Source of the DNA: DATJSN01 sp035504095
GTDB taxonomy: Bacteria; Planctomycetota; Phycisphaerae; WQYP01
Direction: 5' to 3'
DNA length: 11,297 nt
Assembly: GCA_035504095.1 (NCBI GenBank)
Contig: DATJSN010000106.1
Coordinates: forward strand, 1-11,297
Shown here one piece after another: positions 1-6,128 of this stretch (its first letter is position 1; each line of letters starts with the position of its first letter). Position numbers and translations under genes: made by a program. The notes beneath the pieces are model-generated. The model was not told the origin of the DNA and searched no databases. It saw only the letters and a list, made by a program, of their open reading frames with translations.

Positions 1-1510
1 GTGTGATCGTAACGCCGACAATCGCATTGCGATCCAAAGCAGCCAGTGGGGAAATCAGTGGGCTGTTGGGATCGCGAATGACCAGAGCGGGGGCGCTGTT
101 GACGCCGTTGATAGAGCGGATGCCATGAACGTGGCAGAGTGGGAAACCGGCCTGAGGCAAATCATGATCGATGAATGAGCCGCCAGTGTTGGGGCCGAAA
201 ATGAACCAGACGCCACGGCCGGAACGGGCATAGGCATAGAGGTTATTGAGCATATCTGCGGATAACGCCGGCGGATCGTTGACAATCACGGCGTCATAGT
301 CGTCGAGTGAAGCATCCGCAGCTTCATTGACGCTCAGCACAGTGGGTATGGCCAGACCCATGGTCTGGGCCAGGGCTGGATCGGGCTCCAGGGCAGTGTC
401 CAGGAATTTACTGGCCTCCAATGGGCCGGTGCGCGTGAGCTGGCTGTCGATAATCAGAACGGGAATGCTTTTCCAGACATCAACGGCGGCGATGGACCAG
501 TTGTCGGCGGCGAGTGCATCATTGATGTTCGCGGTTACTTTTACCCAATGCGAGCCGGGAGTGGAGAAGGTGGTGTTGAAAATGACGGTTTGCGTTTGGC
601 CGGCGGCGAGCGAAGAAACGTTTTGTTGATCGCTGATTGCTCCATCGATGGTCAGGGTAAGCGGAACCGTGGGAACCGGAAGCGGACCGGAATTGGTTAC
701 CGGGGCCTGGATGCGGACAAGCCGGCCTACGCCGGGGAGTTGCGGCTCGATATCCAACTGGCCGACGGCGATGTCGGAAGCGGTTTGAGTGTATGGGATA
801 GGCAGATCGAAAATGGCCAGATTGTCCGGGGCTTTAGCTCCGCCAAGCGCGGCGTTCCACAGGGCAAGGTTCTGAGCCTGCCAGGAATTGCTGTGGTGGT
901 TGGAAATAATGAAGATGATTTTTTGAAAATTATCGCCGGAGTCGGCGATCGCCTTGGCGCGGGCCAGCGCTTCGGGGATGGAAGAACCAGTAAGGCCGGG
1001 ATCCATTTCCTGCAGTGGTTTGATGATTTGGTTCCGGATGTCCTGCTGGTCGGAAGCGCGGATGGGAAGAACGGACATGACACGCGGCTGATTTTCGGCA
1101 AGCACGACGGAAAATGTATCAGTGGGGAGAAGAGACGCGGCAATTTGCTCAGTCTCCGCGACGCCGCGCTGAAAGACGGTCTGGTCGCCATCAAGAAAGC
1201 CGGAAGAAAGGGAATGGTCGAGTACGACGACAACGTCGGTGGGGGTGTTTTTGGTTATTGGAGTCGTGCGCGATTTGGGCAGAACCGGCGCGGCAAGCAT
1301 GAGGACCAACAGAGAGAGAATGGCCATGCGCAGCAGCATGAGCAGCCAGTTATCGATTCTGGCGCGACGGCGGCGGATGATTTTGGTGGAAAGCAGGAAC
1401 ATCGTGGCGCCCCAGTCGATGGGCATGGTTTTTTGACGGTGAAGCAGATGGATGATGATGGGAATCAGCGCGACGGAAAGGCCGGCGAGCATGAGGGGCA
1501 TTTCAAGCAT
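1..1510 (-). CDS. BatA-like membrane protein with vWA domain (3' end beyond window)
   Basis: I translated this open frame by hand; it runs from an ATG at 1510 for 503 codons without a stop and off the left edge. The N-terminus matches the BatA/aerotolerance-regulator N-terminal family: a hydrophobic segment at about residues 5-23, the motif IHLLHR (20-25), a basic loop (IIRRRRAR), and a second membrane segment at about 55-77. A von Willebrand A domain follows, with a MIDAS-type DHSLS motif at Asp98. The strand where a further MIDAS Asp is usual reads IISNHHS, with Asn204 in its place. Next comes a CARDB/Ig-like stretch (about 240-320), then a Rossmann-like segment (YDAVIVNDPP, later FIFGPN) resembling the glutamine-amidotransferase-like domains of planctomycete homologues. 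It follows a DUF58 gene on the same strand, as BatA-type proteins often do. The role is inferred to be membrane-anchored and stress- or complex-assembly-related; the substrate is unknown. There is no strong Shine-Dalgarno, so the start rests on homology. Confidence 0.85.
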   Translation of the reverse strand, partial: MLEMPLMLAGLSVALIPIIIHLLHRQKTMPIDWGATMFLLSTKIIRRRRARIDNWLLMLLRMAILSLLVLMLAAPVLPKSRTTPITKNTPTDVVVVLDHSLSSGFLDGDQTVFQRGVAETEQIAASLLPTDTFSVVLAENQPRVMSVLPIRASDQQDIRNQIIKPLQEMDPGLTGSSIPEALARAKAIADSGDNFQKIIFIISNHHSNSWQAQNLALWNAALGGAKAPDNLAIFDLPIPYTQTASDIAVGQLDIEPQLPGVGRLVRIQAPVTNSGPLPVPTVPLTLTIDGAISDQQNVSSLAAGQTQTVIFNTTFSTPGSHWVKVTANINDALAADNWSIAAVDVWKSIPVLIIDSQLTRTGPLEASKFLDTALEPDPALAQTMGLAIPTVLSVNEAADASLDDYDAVIVNDPPALSADMLNNLYAYARSGRGVWFIFGPNTGGSFIDHDLPQAGFPLCHVHGIRSINGVNSAPALVIRDPNSPLISPLAALDRNAIVGVTIT

Positions 1511-1534
1511 GGCGGCCTCGCACGGCGAAGCCGC

Positions 1535-1562
1535 AGACGGGAGACGGGAGACGGGAGACGGG
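1535..1562. repeat. Heptamer array, agacggg x4
   Basis: Four perfect consecutive copies of agacggg, followed by a partial copy (aga). The same unit recurs at 1641-1668, 1695-1715 and 2824-2844. Confidence 0.95.
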
Positions 1563-1571
1563 AGAATTTAC

Positions 1572-1603
1572 CACAACGGCACAACGACACCACGGCACAA
1601 CGA
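1572..1603. repeat. Octamer array, cacaacgg type, x4
   Basis: Four eight-base units: cacaacgg, cacaacga, caccacgg, cacaacga. This is the only array in the gap with an eight-base rather than a seven-base period. Confidence 0.85.
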
Positions 1604-1610
1604 GGGTTAT

Positions 1611-1668
1611 AGGTGACAGGTTACAGGTTACAGGGGATAAAGACGGGAGTAGGGAGTCGGGAGACAGG
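1611..1668. repeat. Composite heptamer array: aggttac block then agacggg block
   Basis: The first block (1611-1638) reads aggtgac, aggttac, aggttac, aggggat. After two bases a second block (1641-1668) reads agacggg, agtaggg, agtcggg, agacagg. The same pair of blocks in the same order and orientation occurs at 2788-2844, so this is a dispersed composite unit and not chance low complexity. Confidence 0.9.
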
Positions 1669-1694
1669 GGTGGCACCTTTGATGCCGAGTTTGG

Positions 1695-1715
1695 AGACGG
1701 GAGACGGGAGACGGG
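1695..1715. repeat. Heptamer array, agacggg x3
   Basis: Three perfect copies of agacggg followed by aga, a second separate occurrence of the 1535-1562 array within the same gap. Confidence 0.95.
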
Positions 1716-1731
1716 AGAAGATTTGACCATA

Positions 1732-1752
1732 ATTTGAGATTTGAGATTTGAG
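1732..1752. repeat. Heptamer array, atttgag x3
   Basis: Three perfect copies of atttgag followed by a variant, atttcaa. It is AT-rich, unrelated in sequence to the neighbouring GC-rich heptamers, but has the same seven-base period. Confidence 0.95.
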
Positions 1753-1774
1753 ATTTCAAATTGCGAAGTAGTGA

Positions 1775-2713
1775 TCATTGGCCGCGTTCCTCCATGCGCT
1801 GGGCCAGATAACCTGTTAACGCCTGGTCGAAGGGTTTGGCGGTGCTCAGCAGCGTATGGCTGATGCTCAGCTCGCCGGCGGTTTTGCGAATGGTGTGCAA
1901 ATGATCGGCAACGGCATCAAGATACCGCTTGCGCATCAAGACGGGGTCGAGCCGAAGGTGTGTTTGCCTGTTCTCCAGATCATTAAACTGGGTCCACTTG
2001 CGGAAGGGAAAAGTCAGCTCATCTTCGGACATCACCTGAAGCAAAAGCACTTCGTGGCGGCGGTGGCGAAAGTGGTGTAAAGCCGGGATCAGATCGCTGG
2101 GGTTTTCAAACAGATCGCTGATGATGATGACCATGGCGCGGCGTGTGAGCCGCTCGGCAATGTTGTGTAATACCTTCGATAAACCGGATTCATCGCCGGG
2201 CTGGCGCTGTTCCAGCACGTCAACGATGGTCAGTAAGTGTGAAGGAGTCGAACGTAGCGGGACGTAATCGCGAATGGCGCTGTCGACGGTAAAAAGGCCA
2301 ACGGAATCCTGCTGGTGGAGAATGAGGTATGCCAGGCAGGAGGTCAGGAATTGACTATAGCGGTATTTGGAAAGAGGCTCATTCTGGCCGCGGTACGCCA
2401 TTGAACCGCTGGAGTCGAGAATAATGCAGGCGTTGAGGTTGGTGGTTACTTCGTACTGCTTGATATAGAAACGGTCGGATTTGGCAAAAAGCCGCCAGTC
2501 GATGCGTTTGATATCGTCGCCGGAGGCGTAAGGGCGATGCTGGGCGAAATCAAGGGCGAACCCGAGTTGCGACGAACGGTGCATGCCCTGCACGTAGCCG
2601 TCCATGACCTGATGGGCGGCGAGTTCCAGGCGGCCGATTTTGGCTAATACATTGGGGGCCAGAAGCGCACTGGAAGCGGAAGGGCGAGGTGCATGTTGGA
2701 GTCTGGTGGGCAC
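1775..2713 (-). CDS. DUF58 family protein (vWA-like fold)
   Basis: A 312-residue protein with the full DUF58 signature: LARIGRLEL-like start (LAKIGRLEL), HRSSQLGFALDFAQHRPY, GDDIKRIDWR, KQYE, then a vWA-type strand with DSSGSM and a later strand IIISDLF. Its length is usual for the single-domain form without membrane segments, so it is probably cytosolic or membrane-associated through partners. Family members are commonly encoded beside MoxR AAA+ ATPases and BatA-like vWA membrane proteins. Here the BatA-like gene follows on the same strand, but no MoxR gene is in the window. The start is a GTG with GGAG (plus-strand 2720-2723) six bases upstream. The alignable family sequence begins at about residue 17, which fits this start. 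The exact biochemical role of DUF58 proteins is not established. Confidence 0.9.
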   Translation of the reverse strand: MPTRLQHAPRPSASSALLAPNVLAKIGRLELAAHQVMDGYVQGMHRSSQLGFALDFAQHRPYASGDDIKRIDWRLFAKSDRFYIKQYEVTTNLNACIILDSSGSMAYRGQNEPLSKYRYSQFLTSCLAYLILHQQDSVGLFTVDSAIRDYVPLRSTPSHLLTIVDVLEQRQPGDESGLSKVLHNIAERLTRRAMVIIISDLFENPSDLIPALHHFRHRRHEVLLLQVMSEDELTFPFRKWTQFNDLENRQTHLRLDPVLMRKRYLDAVADHLHTIRKTAGELSISHTLLSTAKPFDQALTGYLAQRMEERGQ

Positions 2714-2787
2714 CGGGTACTCCGATTTTTAACCATAAAGGCCACAGAAACATTTTAACCACTACCGTGACAAAGGGGTTAGGGAAT

Positions 2788-2844
2788 AGGTGACAGGTTA
2801 CAGGGGACGGGGATAGTGTCGGGAGTAGGGAGACGGGCGACGGG
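2788..2844. repeat. Composite heptamer array, second copy
   Basis: Heptamers aggtgac, aggttac, aggggac, ggggata (2788-2815), then a short spacer and agtaggg, agacggg, cgacggg (2824-2844). This repeats the order and orientation of 1611-1668. Confidence 0.9.
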
Positions 2845-2868
2845 AGAACGGCGGCAGAGCTGCGTCGA

Positions 2869-2896
2869 GAAAGTAGTGAGTAGAAAGTGGAAAGTA
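2869..2896. repeat. Heptamer array, gaaagta type, x4
   Basis: Four seven-base units: gaaagta, gtgagta, gaaagtg, gaaagta. It ends eight bases beyond the stop codon of the homoserine dehydrogenase gene, so it would be transcribed as the start of that gene's 3' tail. Confidence 0.9.
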
Positions 2897-2904
2897 GAAC
2901 TCGG

Positions 2905-4200
2905 TTATCCAGCGGGATCAAGGACGCGGATTCTTGACGTAGCGCCTTTAACGCATTTGAGTTTATCAATCTGTTCGACAGCTTTGGTAACCGCACCGTC
3001 GCGGGCTTCATGAGTGGTTACCACCAGCGGGACATATTCGCCGGAACGCGATTCATGCTGCACAACCGCGGAGAGGGAAATACCGTTGCGGCCAAGCACG
3101 CCTGTGATCTGGTGCATGACGCCTGGTTCATCCAAAGCGGTCATACGCAGATAGTGCCGGGAAACAACATTTTTTATCGGCAAAAGATCGGCGGTCTTGC
3201 GGCGGGTGAGTACGGGCAACTGGTTAAAGAGGATCGGAGCGGTGCCCATGGCGACGTCGATGATGTCGGCAAGCACGGCACTGGACGTCGGCCTTCCGCC
3301 GGCGCCGCGGCCATAATAAATGGTTTGGCCCGCGGCGTGACCGATGACACTGATGGCGTTGAATGATCCGCTGACGCTGGCCAGCAGATGTGCAGAGGGG
3401 ACAAAAGTGGGATGCACGCGGAGGGAAATTCCGGCATCTGATTTTTCGCCGATGGCCAGAAGCTTACAGATGTAGCCAAGCTCTTTTCCGTAACGCAGGT
3501 CGTCGTCTTTGATGTCGTTGATGCCGGTAACATCGATTTTTTCCAGGGGAACCTGTACGCCAAAGGCAATCGAAGCGAGGATGGCGAGTTTATGAGCGCT
3601 ATCCATGCCGCTGACGTCCATGGTGGGATCGGCCTCGGCAAAACCGGCCTGCTGGGCGCTGCGCAAAGCGTCAGCGTAGGACTGGCCGCTGAGCGTCATT
3701 TGCGAAAGGATGTAATTGCATGTGCCGTTGACGATGCCGACGACGCGGGTGATGTCGTTGGCGATCAGGCCGCGGGTTAACGCCATGATGATGGGAATAG
3801 CGCCGCCGCAGGAAGCTTCGAAGCTTACGCTGACGCCGGCCTTGCGGGCGGCCTGAAAAATTTCGACTCCATGCCTGGCCAGCAAGTGCTTATTGGCGGT
3901 GACGATGTGTTTACCAGCCTTGATGGCTTTGAGGATCAGGGAACGGGCGGGTTCGATTCCGCCGATAAGTTCGACAACGATCTGGGTTTGCGGATCGGAA
4001 AAAATACGTTCAGGCTGGGTGGTGAGGATGGAAGGATCCTTGAACTTGCCAAGATGGGGCTCAATTTCGCGCTCCAAAACGTGGCGCAGAACCAGCGACT
4101 GGCCGGAACGTTTTTCAAGATGCTCGTTTTCCTTTACGAGCATCTGCGCTACAGCGCCGCCGACCGTGCCGATGCCGAGAATTGCCACGCCTGTTTTCAT
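2905..4200 (-). CDS. hom: Homoserine dehydrogenase with C-terminal ACT domain
   Basis: Catalyses NAD(P)H-dependent reduction of aspartate semialdehyde to homoserine, the branch-point step toward threonine and methionine, in the cytosol. With the start chosen here the protein is 431 residues, usual for the monofunctional ACT-bearing form. It shows an N-terminal nucleotide-binding glycine motif (GIGTVGG, residues 9-15), TANK (101-104) with the conserved Lys104, the catalytic-domain motif DVSGMDSAHK (195-204) with Lys204, and a C-terminal ACT domain from about 348 (LDEPGVMHQITGVLGRNGIS), which normally mediates feedback inhibition by threonine. An in-frame ATG two codons upstream (4206) exists, but the AAGGA at plus-strand 4206-4210 lies five bases before the ATG at 4200, so 4200 is preferred. 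It sits 21 bases after gcvH on the same strand and is probably cotranscribed. No fused aspartokinase is present. Confidence 0.95.
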   Translation of the reverse strand: MKTGVAILGIGTVGGAVAQMLVKENEHLEKRSGQSLVLRHVLEREIEPHLGKFKDPSILTTQPERIFSDPQTQIVVELIGGIEPARSLILKAIKAGKHIVTANKHLLARHGVEIFQAARKAGVSVSFEASCGGAIPIIMALTRGLIANDITRVVGIVNGTCNYILSQMTLSGQSYADALRSAQQAGFAEADPTMDVSGMDSAHKLAILASIAFGVQVPLEKIDVTGINDIKDDDLRYGKELGYICKLLAIGEKSDAGISLRVHPTFVPSAHLLASVSGSFNAISVIGHAAGQTIYYGRGAGGRPTSSAVLADIIDVAMGTAPILFNQLPVLTRRKTADLLPIKNVVSRHYLRMTALDEPGVMHQITGVLGRNGISLSAVVQHESRSGEYVPLVVTTHEARDGAVTKAVEQIDKLKCVKGATSRIRVLDPAG

Positions 4201-4221
4201 GGACATCCTTCATTAGAGGTT

Positions 4222-4602
4222 CTAACTCTGAGGATATTTAGCATCATATTGCTGGGCGGATAAGAATGATGAAAAATCCTTGGCCGCGGTTTTGATTTTG
4301 ATGAGCCATCCTTTGCCGTATGGGTCCTGGTTGACCAAAGAAGGGTCTTTTTTAACGCCTTCGTTGATTTCGGCGACGGAACCATCAACAGGGGCGTAAA
4401 GTTCGTTGGTGGCTTTAACGGATTCGATTTCGCCGAACATTTTTTGGGCGCTGAGCGCTTTGCCGGGTGCGGGAAACTCGACATAGGTTATGTCGGAAAG
4501 TTCGCCGACGGCGAATTGCGTGATTCCGACGGTGACGTTTTCGCCTTCGGGCTTAAACCATTCATGAGTGTCGGTGTAATAACGATCTGTGGGCGATGGC
4601 AT
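4222..4602 (-). CDS. gcvH: Glycine cleavage system H protein
   Basis: The lipoyl carrier of the glycine cleavage system. It shuttles the aminomethyl group made from glycine by the P protein to the T protein, and is reoxidised by the L protein. The 126-residue protein is full length. It begins with the family's DTHEW motif (residues 11-15), contains VGITQFAVGELSDI (25-38), and carries the lipoylation motif ESVKA with the modifiable Lys63, followed by the usual NELYAPVDG turn. The ATG start has GAGGA (plus-strand 4610-4614) seven bases upstream. It lies 30 bases after gcvT and 21 before hom, in one transcriptional direction. No gcvP is adjacent, so the P protein must be encoded elsewhere. Confidence 0.97.
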   Translation of the reverse strand: MPSPTDRYYTDTHEWFKPEGENVTVGITQFAVGELSDITYVEFPAPGKALSAQKMFGEIESVKATNELYAPVDGSVAEINEGVKKDPSLVNQDPYGKGWLIKIKTAAKDFSSFLSAQQYDAKYPQS

Positions 4603-4632
4603 AAATCAATCCTCGAAAATAACCAATGAATA

Positions 4633-5742
4633 TTACTGTGGACGCCGATAGAACGGCAAATCGGTAACGACGGCGGCGGCAGAATTGCCGCGAATATCGA
4701 CGTTTAACGGCGTTTTGGCGGCGGCATGGGCGGCATCGACATAGGCCATGGCGATTTGCCGGCCCAGGGTGGGGCTGGCCACGCCGCTGGTGACTTGACC
4801 GACAATTTTGCCGTTGAGTGTGACGTTTGTTCCGTGGCGGGCGGTGCGAGGGCCTTCGACAAACAGGCCCACTAGACGGCGTCTGGGACCCTCTTCGCGG
4901 ATTTTGGACAAAGCAGACGAGCCGATGAACTCTTTATCCTTAGCGACCGCCCATCCAAGGCCGGCGGAAATGGGATCGGTTTGTTCGTCAAGTTCATTGC
5001 CGTATAGAGGCATGCCCGCTTCAAGGCGCAGTGTGTCGCGTGCCCCAAGGCCGGCGGGCTGCAAGAGTTCAGAGGAAGAATCGGCGCCTTTTTTAAAGAG
5101 GAAATTCAGACCTAATTTGGCCGCGGTGATTCCGCAGATGATTTCCACGCCATCTTCGCCGGTATAGCCGCTGCGAAAAACAGAAAATTGAGCGATCAGA
5201 TAATGCTGGGCGGCAAAATGGTAATGTTTGATGTCTGAAGCGGGTTCGGGCAAAAGCTCGTCGAGAAGCCGAATCGCTTTAGGCCCTTGAACGGTGATCA
5301 TGGCGGTCTGAAGTGTTTCGTCTTTGAGGGTGAAGTTATAGTTACCTTTGTGGGCCGCGAACCAGGCGAGGAGTTTTTCACGGTTGGAGGCGTTGCAGAC
5401 GACGAGAAAGTGTCTTTCGTAACGGGAAACGATTACGTCATCCAGAATGCCGCCGTTTTCGTTGCAGACCAGGCTATAGTGCGACTGACCCACGGCTGTG
5501 CCGGCGAGGTTGCGCGTGAGGACGTGCTGGAGGAAATTCAGGGCGTCGGGTCCGGAAAAAATGAGCCGGCCCATGTGCGAGACGTCGAAGATCGAAGCGC
5601 CGGTACGCGTGTGCTGGTGTTCGGGAATGATGCCGCGATATTGCAGAGGCATTTGCCAGCCGGCGAAATCGACCATTTTAGCGCCGCGACTAACGTGAAA
5701 ATCATAAAAGCAGGTGCGCAGTAAACCGGTGGATTGACTCAA
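4633..5742 (-). CDS. gcvT: Glycine cleavage system T protein (aminomethyltransferase)
   Basis: Transfers the methylene group from aminomethyl-lipoyl H protein to tetrahydrofolate, releasing ammonia. The predicted 369 residues match the family's usual length. Visible family motifs are the N-terminal LLRTCFYDFHVSRGAKMVDFAGW (residues about 7-29), FDVSHMG (52-58), the folate-site region GGILDD with Asp101, SGYTGEDGVEI, ARDTLRLEAGMPLYGNEL, and the C-terminal GQVTSG. The frame is open upstream to an ATG at 5844. I prefer the TTG at 5742 because a strong GAGGAG lies seven bases before it, the conserved family sequence begins just after it, and the extra 34 residues look unlike GcvT. It is the first gene of a probable gcvT-gcvH-hom operon and is divergent from the first OGT-like gene. 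No glycine riboswitch was recognised upstream. Confidence 0.95.
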   Translation of the reverse strand: MSQSTGLLRTCFYDFHVSRGAKMVDFAGWQMPLQYRGIIPEHQHTRTGASIFDVSHMGRLIFSGPDALNFLQHVLTRNLAGTAVGQSHYSLVCNENGGILDDVIVSRYERHFLVVCNASNREKLLAWFAAHKGNYNFTLKDETLQTAMITVQGPKAIRLLDELLPEPASDIKHYHFAAQHYLIAQFSVFRSGYTGEDGVEIICGITAAKLGLNFLFKKGADSSSELLQPAGLGARDTLRLEAGMPLYGNELDEQTDPISAGLGWAVAKDKEFIGSSALSKIREEGPRRRLVGLFVEGPRTARHGTNVTLNGKIVGQVTSGVASPTLGRQIAMAYVDAAHAAAKTPLNVDIRGNSAAAVVTDLPFYRRPQ

Positions 5743-5749
5743 TTTATTT

Positions 5750-5755
5750 CTCCTC
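5750..5755 (-). promoter_or_regulatory. Shine-Dalgarno deciding the gcvT TTG start
   Basis: The minus strand reads GAGGAG, seven bases before TTG at 5742. Nothing comparable precedes the upstream in-frame ATG at 5844, so this site favours the shorter protein. Confidence 0.8.
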
Positions 5756-5841
5756 TGGCGGGGTGAATCATAGGGCACAATGAATCTCCGGGCCACACGT
5801 TGAAGCTGTATTGTTACTGTCGCCAAAACGACGATATGATC

Positions 5842-5917
5842 CATTAGAATCTATCTCAAACCATAGCGAGAGCCGCGTTTGGCCTCCAAATGGCCAGATG
5901 CAAGGAAGAGCGACGAG
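5842..5917 (+). repeat. Left copy of inverted repeat
   Basis: Positions 5846-5860 are an exact 15-base inverted match to 6110-6124. Extending both ways, 25 of 29 positions match between 5842-5870 and the complement of 6100-6128. Further conserved blocks follow at almost the same offset in both arms: tggcca (5891-5896), aagagcg (5906-5912) and acgag (5913-5917). The outer edge reads ATG on the minus strand (5844-5842), in frame with gcvT. Confidence 0.85.
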
Positions 5918-6053
5918 GGTATATTCGATAGATAATATGAAGAGGAGCGATGACGCCGCAGATGGCCGCCTGGAGGCCAAACCCTTTGGGACGAGGCTGC
6001 GTGGCCCCGAATCCAGCGTCGCACCTCCGAACTGTATTGTATTTTAATACTCA

Positions 6054-6128
6054 CTCGTCGGCGCTCTTTGGTTCGTGGCCAGGCAGCCGACGTCGCGACC
6101 CCGATATGTTTTGAGATAGATTCTTATG
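6054..6128 (-). repeat. Right copy of inverted repeat
   Basis: Mirror partner of 5842-5917. The exact block is 6110-6124, and the matching inner blocks are 6076-6081 (tggcca), 6062-6068 (complement of aagagcg) and 6054-6058 (complement of acgag). Its outer three bases are the ATG start codon of the OGT-like gene at 6126. Confidence 0.85.

Larger units (their letters stand above)
1511..1774. other. Intergenic region built of mixed short tandem repeats
   Basis: This 264-base gap separates the DUF58 gene from the BatA-like gene. About two thirds of it is tandem repeats of several unrelated units (listed separately), nearly all seven bases long. An open minus-strand frame crosses it, but it encodes low-complexity peptide (recurrent SPVSRLPS-type strings) and is a by-product of the repeats. 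No clear terminator or promoter was seen. Confidence 0.8.
2714..2904. other. Intergenic region with heptamer repeats
   Basis: A 191-base gap between the homoserine dehydrogenase and DUF58 genes. Its right two thirds hold a second copy of the composite heptamer unit and a third array type (listed separately). The left part includes a degenerate gccacagaaac stretch that resembles the CACAGAG-type sequence at 8121-8137. No convincing rho-independent terminator was seen. Confidence 0.75.
5743..6125. other. Divergent non-coding region with inverted-repeat element
   Basis: A 383-base region between the divergent gcvT and OGT-like starts. No reading frame in it looks like a protein. It must hold promoters in both directions. 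A TATGAT on the minus strand (plus 5767-5772), 24 bases before the gcvT start, is a weak -10 candidate without a clear -35. The dominant structure is a pair of diverged inverted copies (5842-5917 and 6054-6128). A second, inner inverted pair lies at 5878-5901 and 5958-5981, sharing an exact 11-base end (tttggcctcca against its complement) and 19 of 24 positions overall. A small AT-rich palindrome (gtattttaatac, ending near 6050) is also present. Confidence 0.75.

Noticed and set aside
548..1612. Long plus-strand open frame (354 codons)
   Set aside because: It lies antisense to the BatA-like gene, whose minus-strand frame has clear family motifs. The plus-strand product is low-complexity, rich in Gly/Arg/Asp, and resembles no family.
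1535..1752. CRISPR array
   Set aside because: The units are 7-8 bases, contiguous and of several kinds; there are no spacers of uniform length and no cas genes.
1503..1778. Minus-strand open frame of 91 codons over the first repeat-rich gap
   Set aside because: Its product is a translation of the heptamer arrays (repeated SPVSRLPS strings) and it overlaps the ends of two real genes.
2550..3011. Minus-strand open frame of 153 codons across the second gap
   Set aside because: It overlaps the end of hom and the start of the DUF58 gene in another frame, and its middle is encoded by repeats.
4201..4206. ATG at 4206 as the hom start
   Set aside because: The AAGGA motif overlaps this ATG, leaving no spacing, whereas it sits five bases before the ATG at 4200.
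5743..5845. Glycine riboswitch upstream of gcvT
   Set aside because: I looked for the conserved aptamer core on the minus strand and did not recognise it; the leader also seems short.
5811..6054. Small open frames in the divergent region, on both strands
   Set aside because: They overlap each other on the inverted-repeat element, lack ribosome-binding sites, and encode nothing recognisable.
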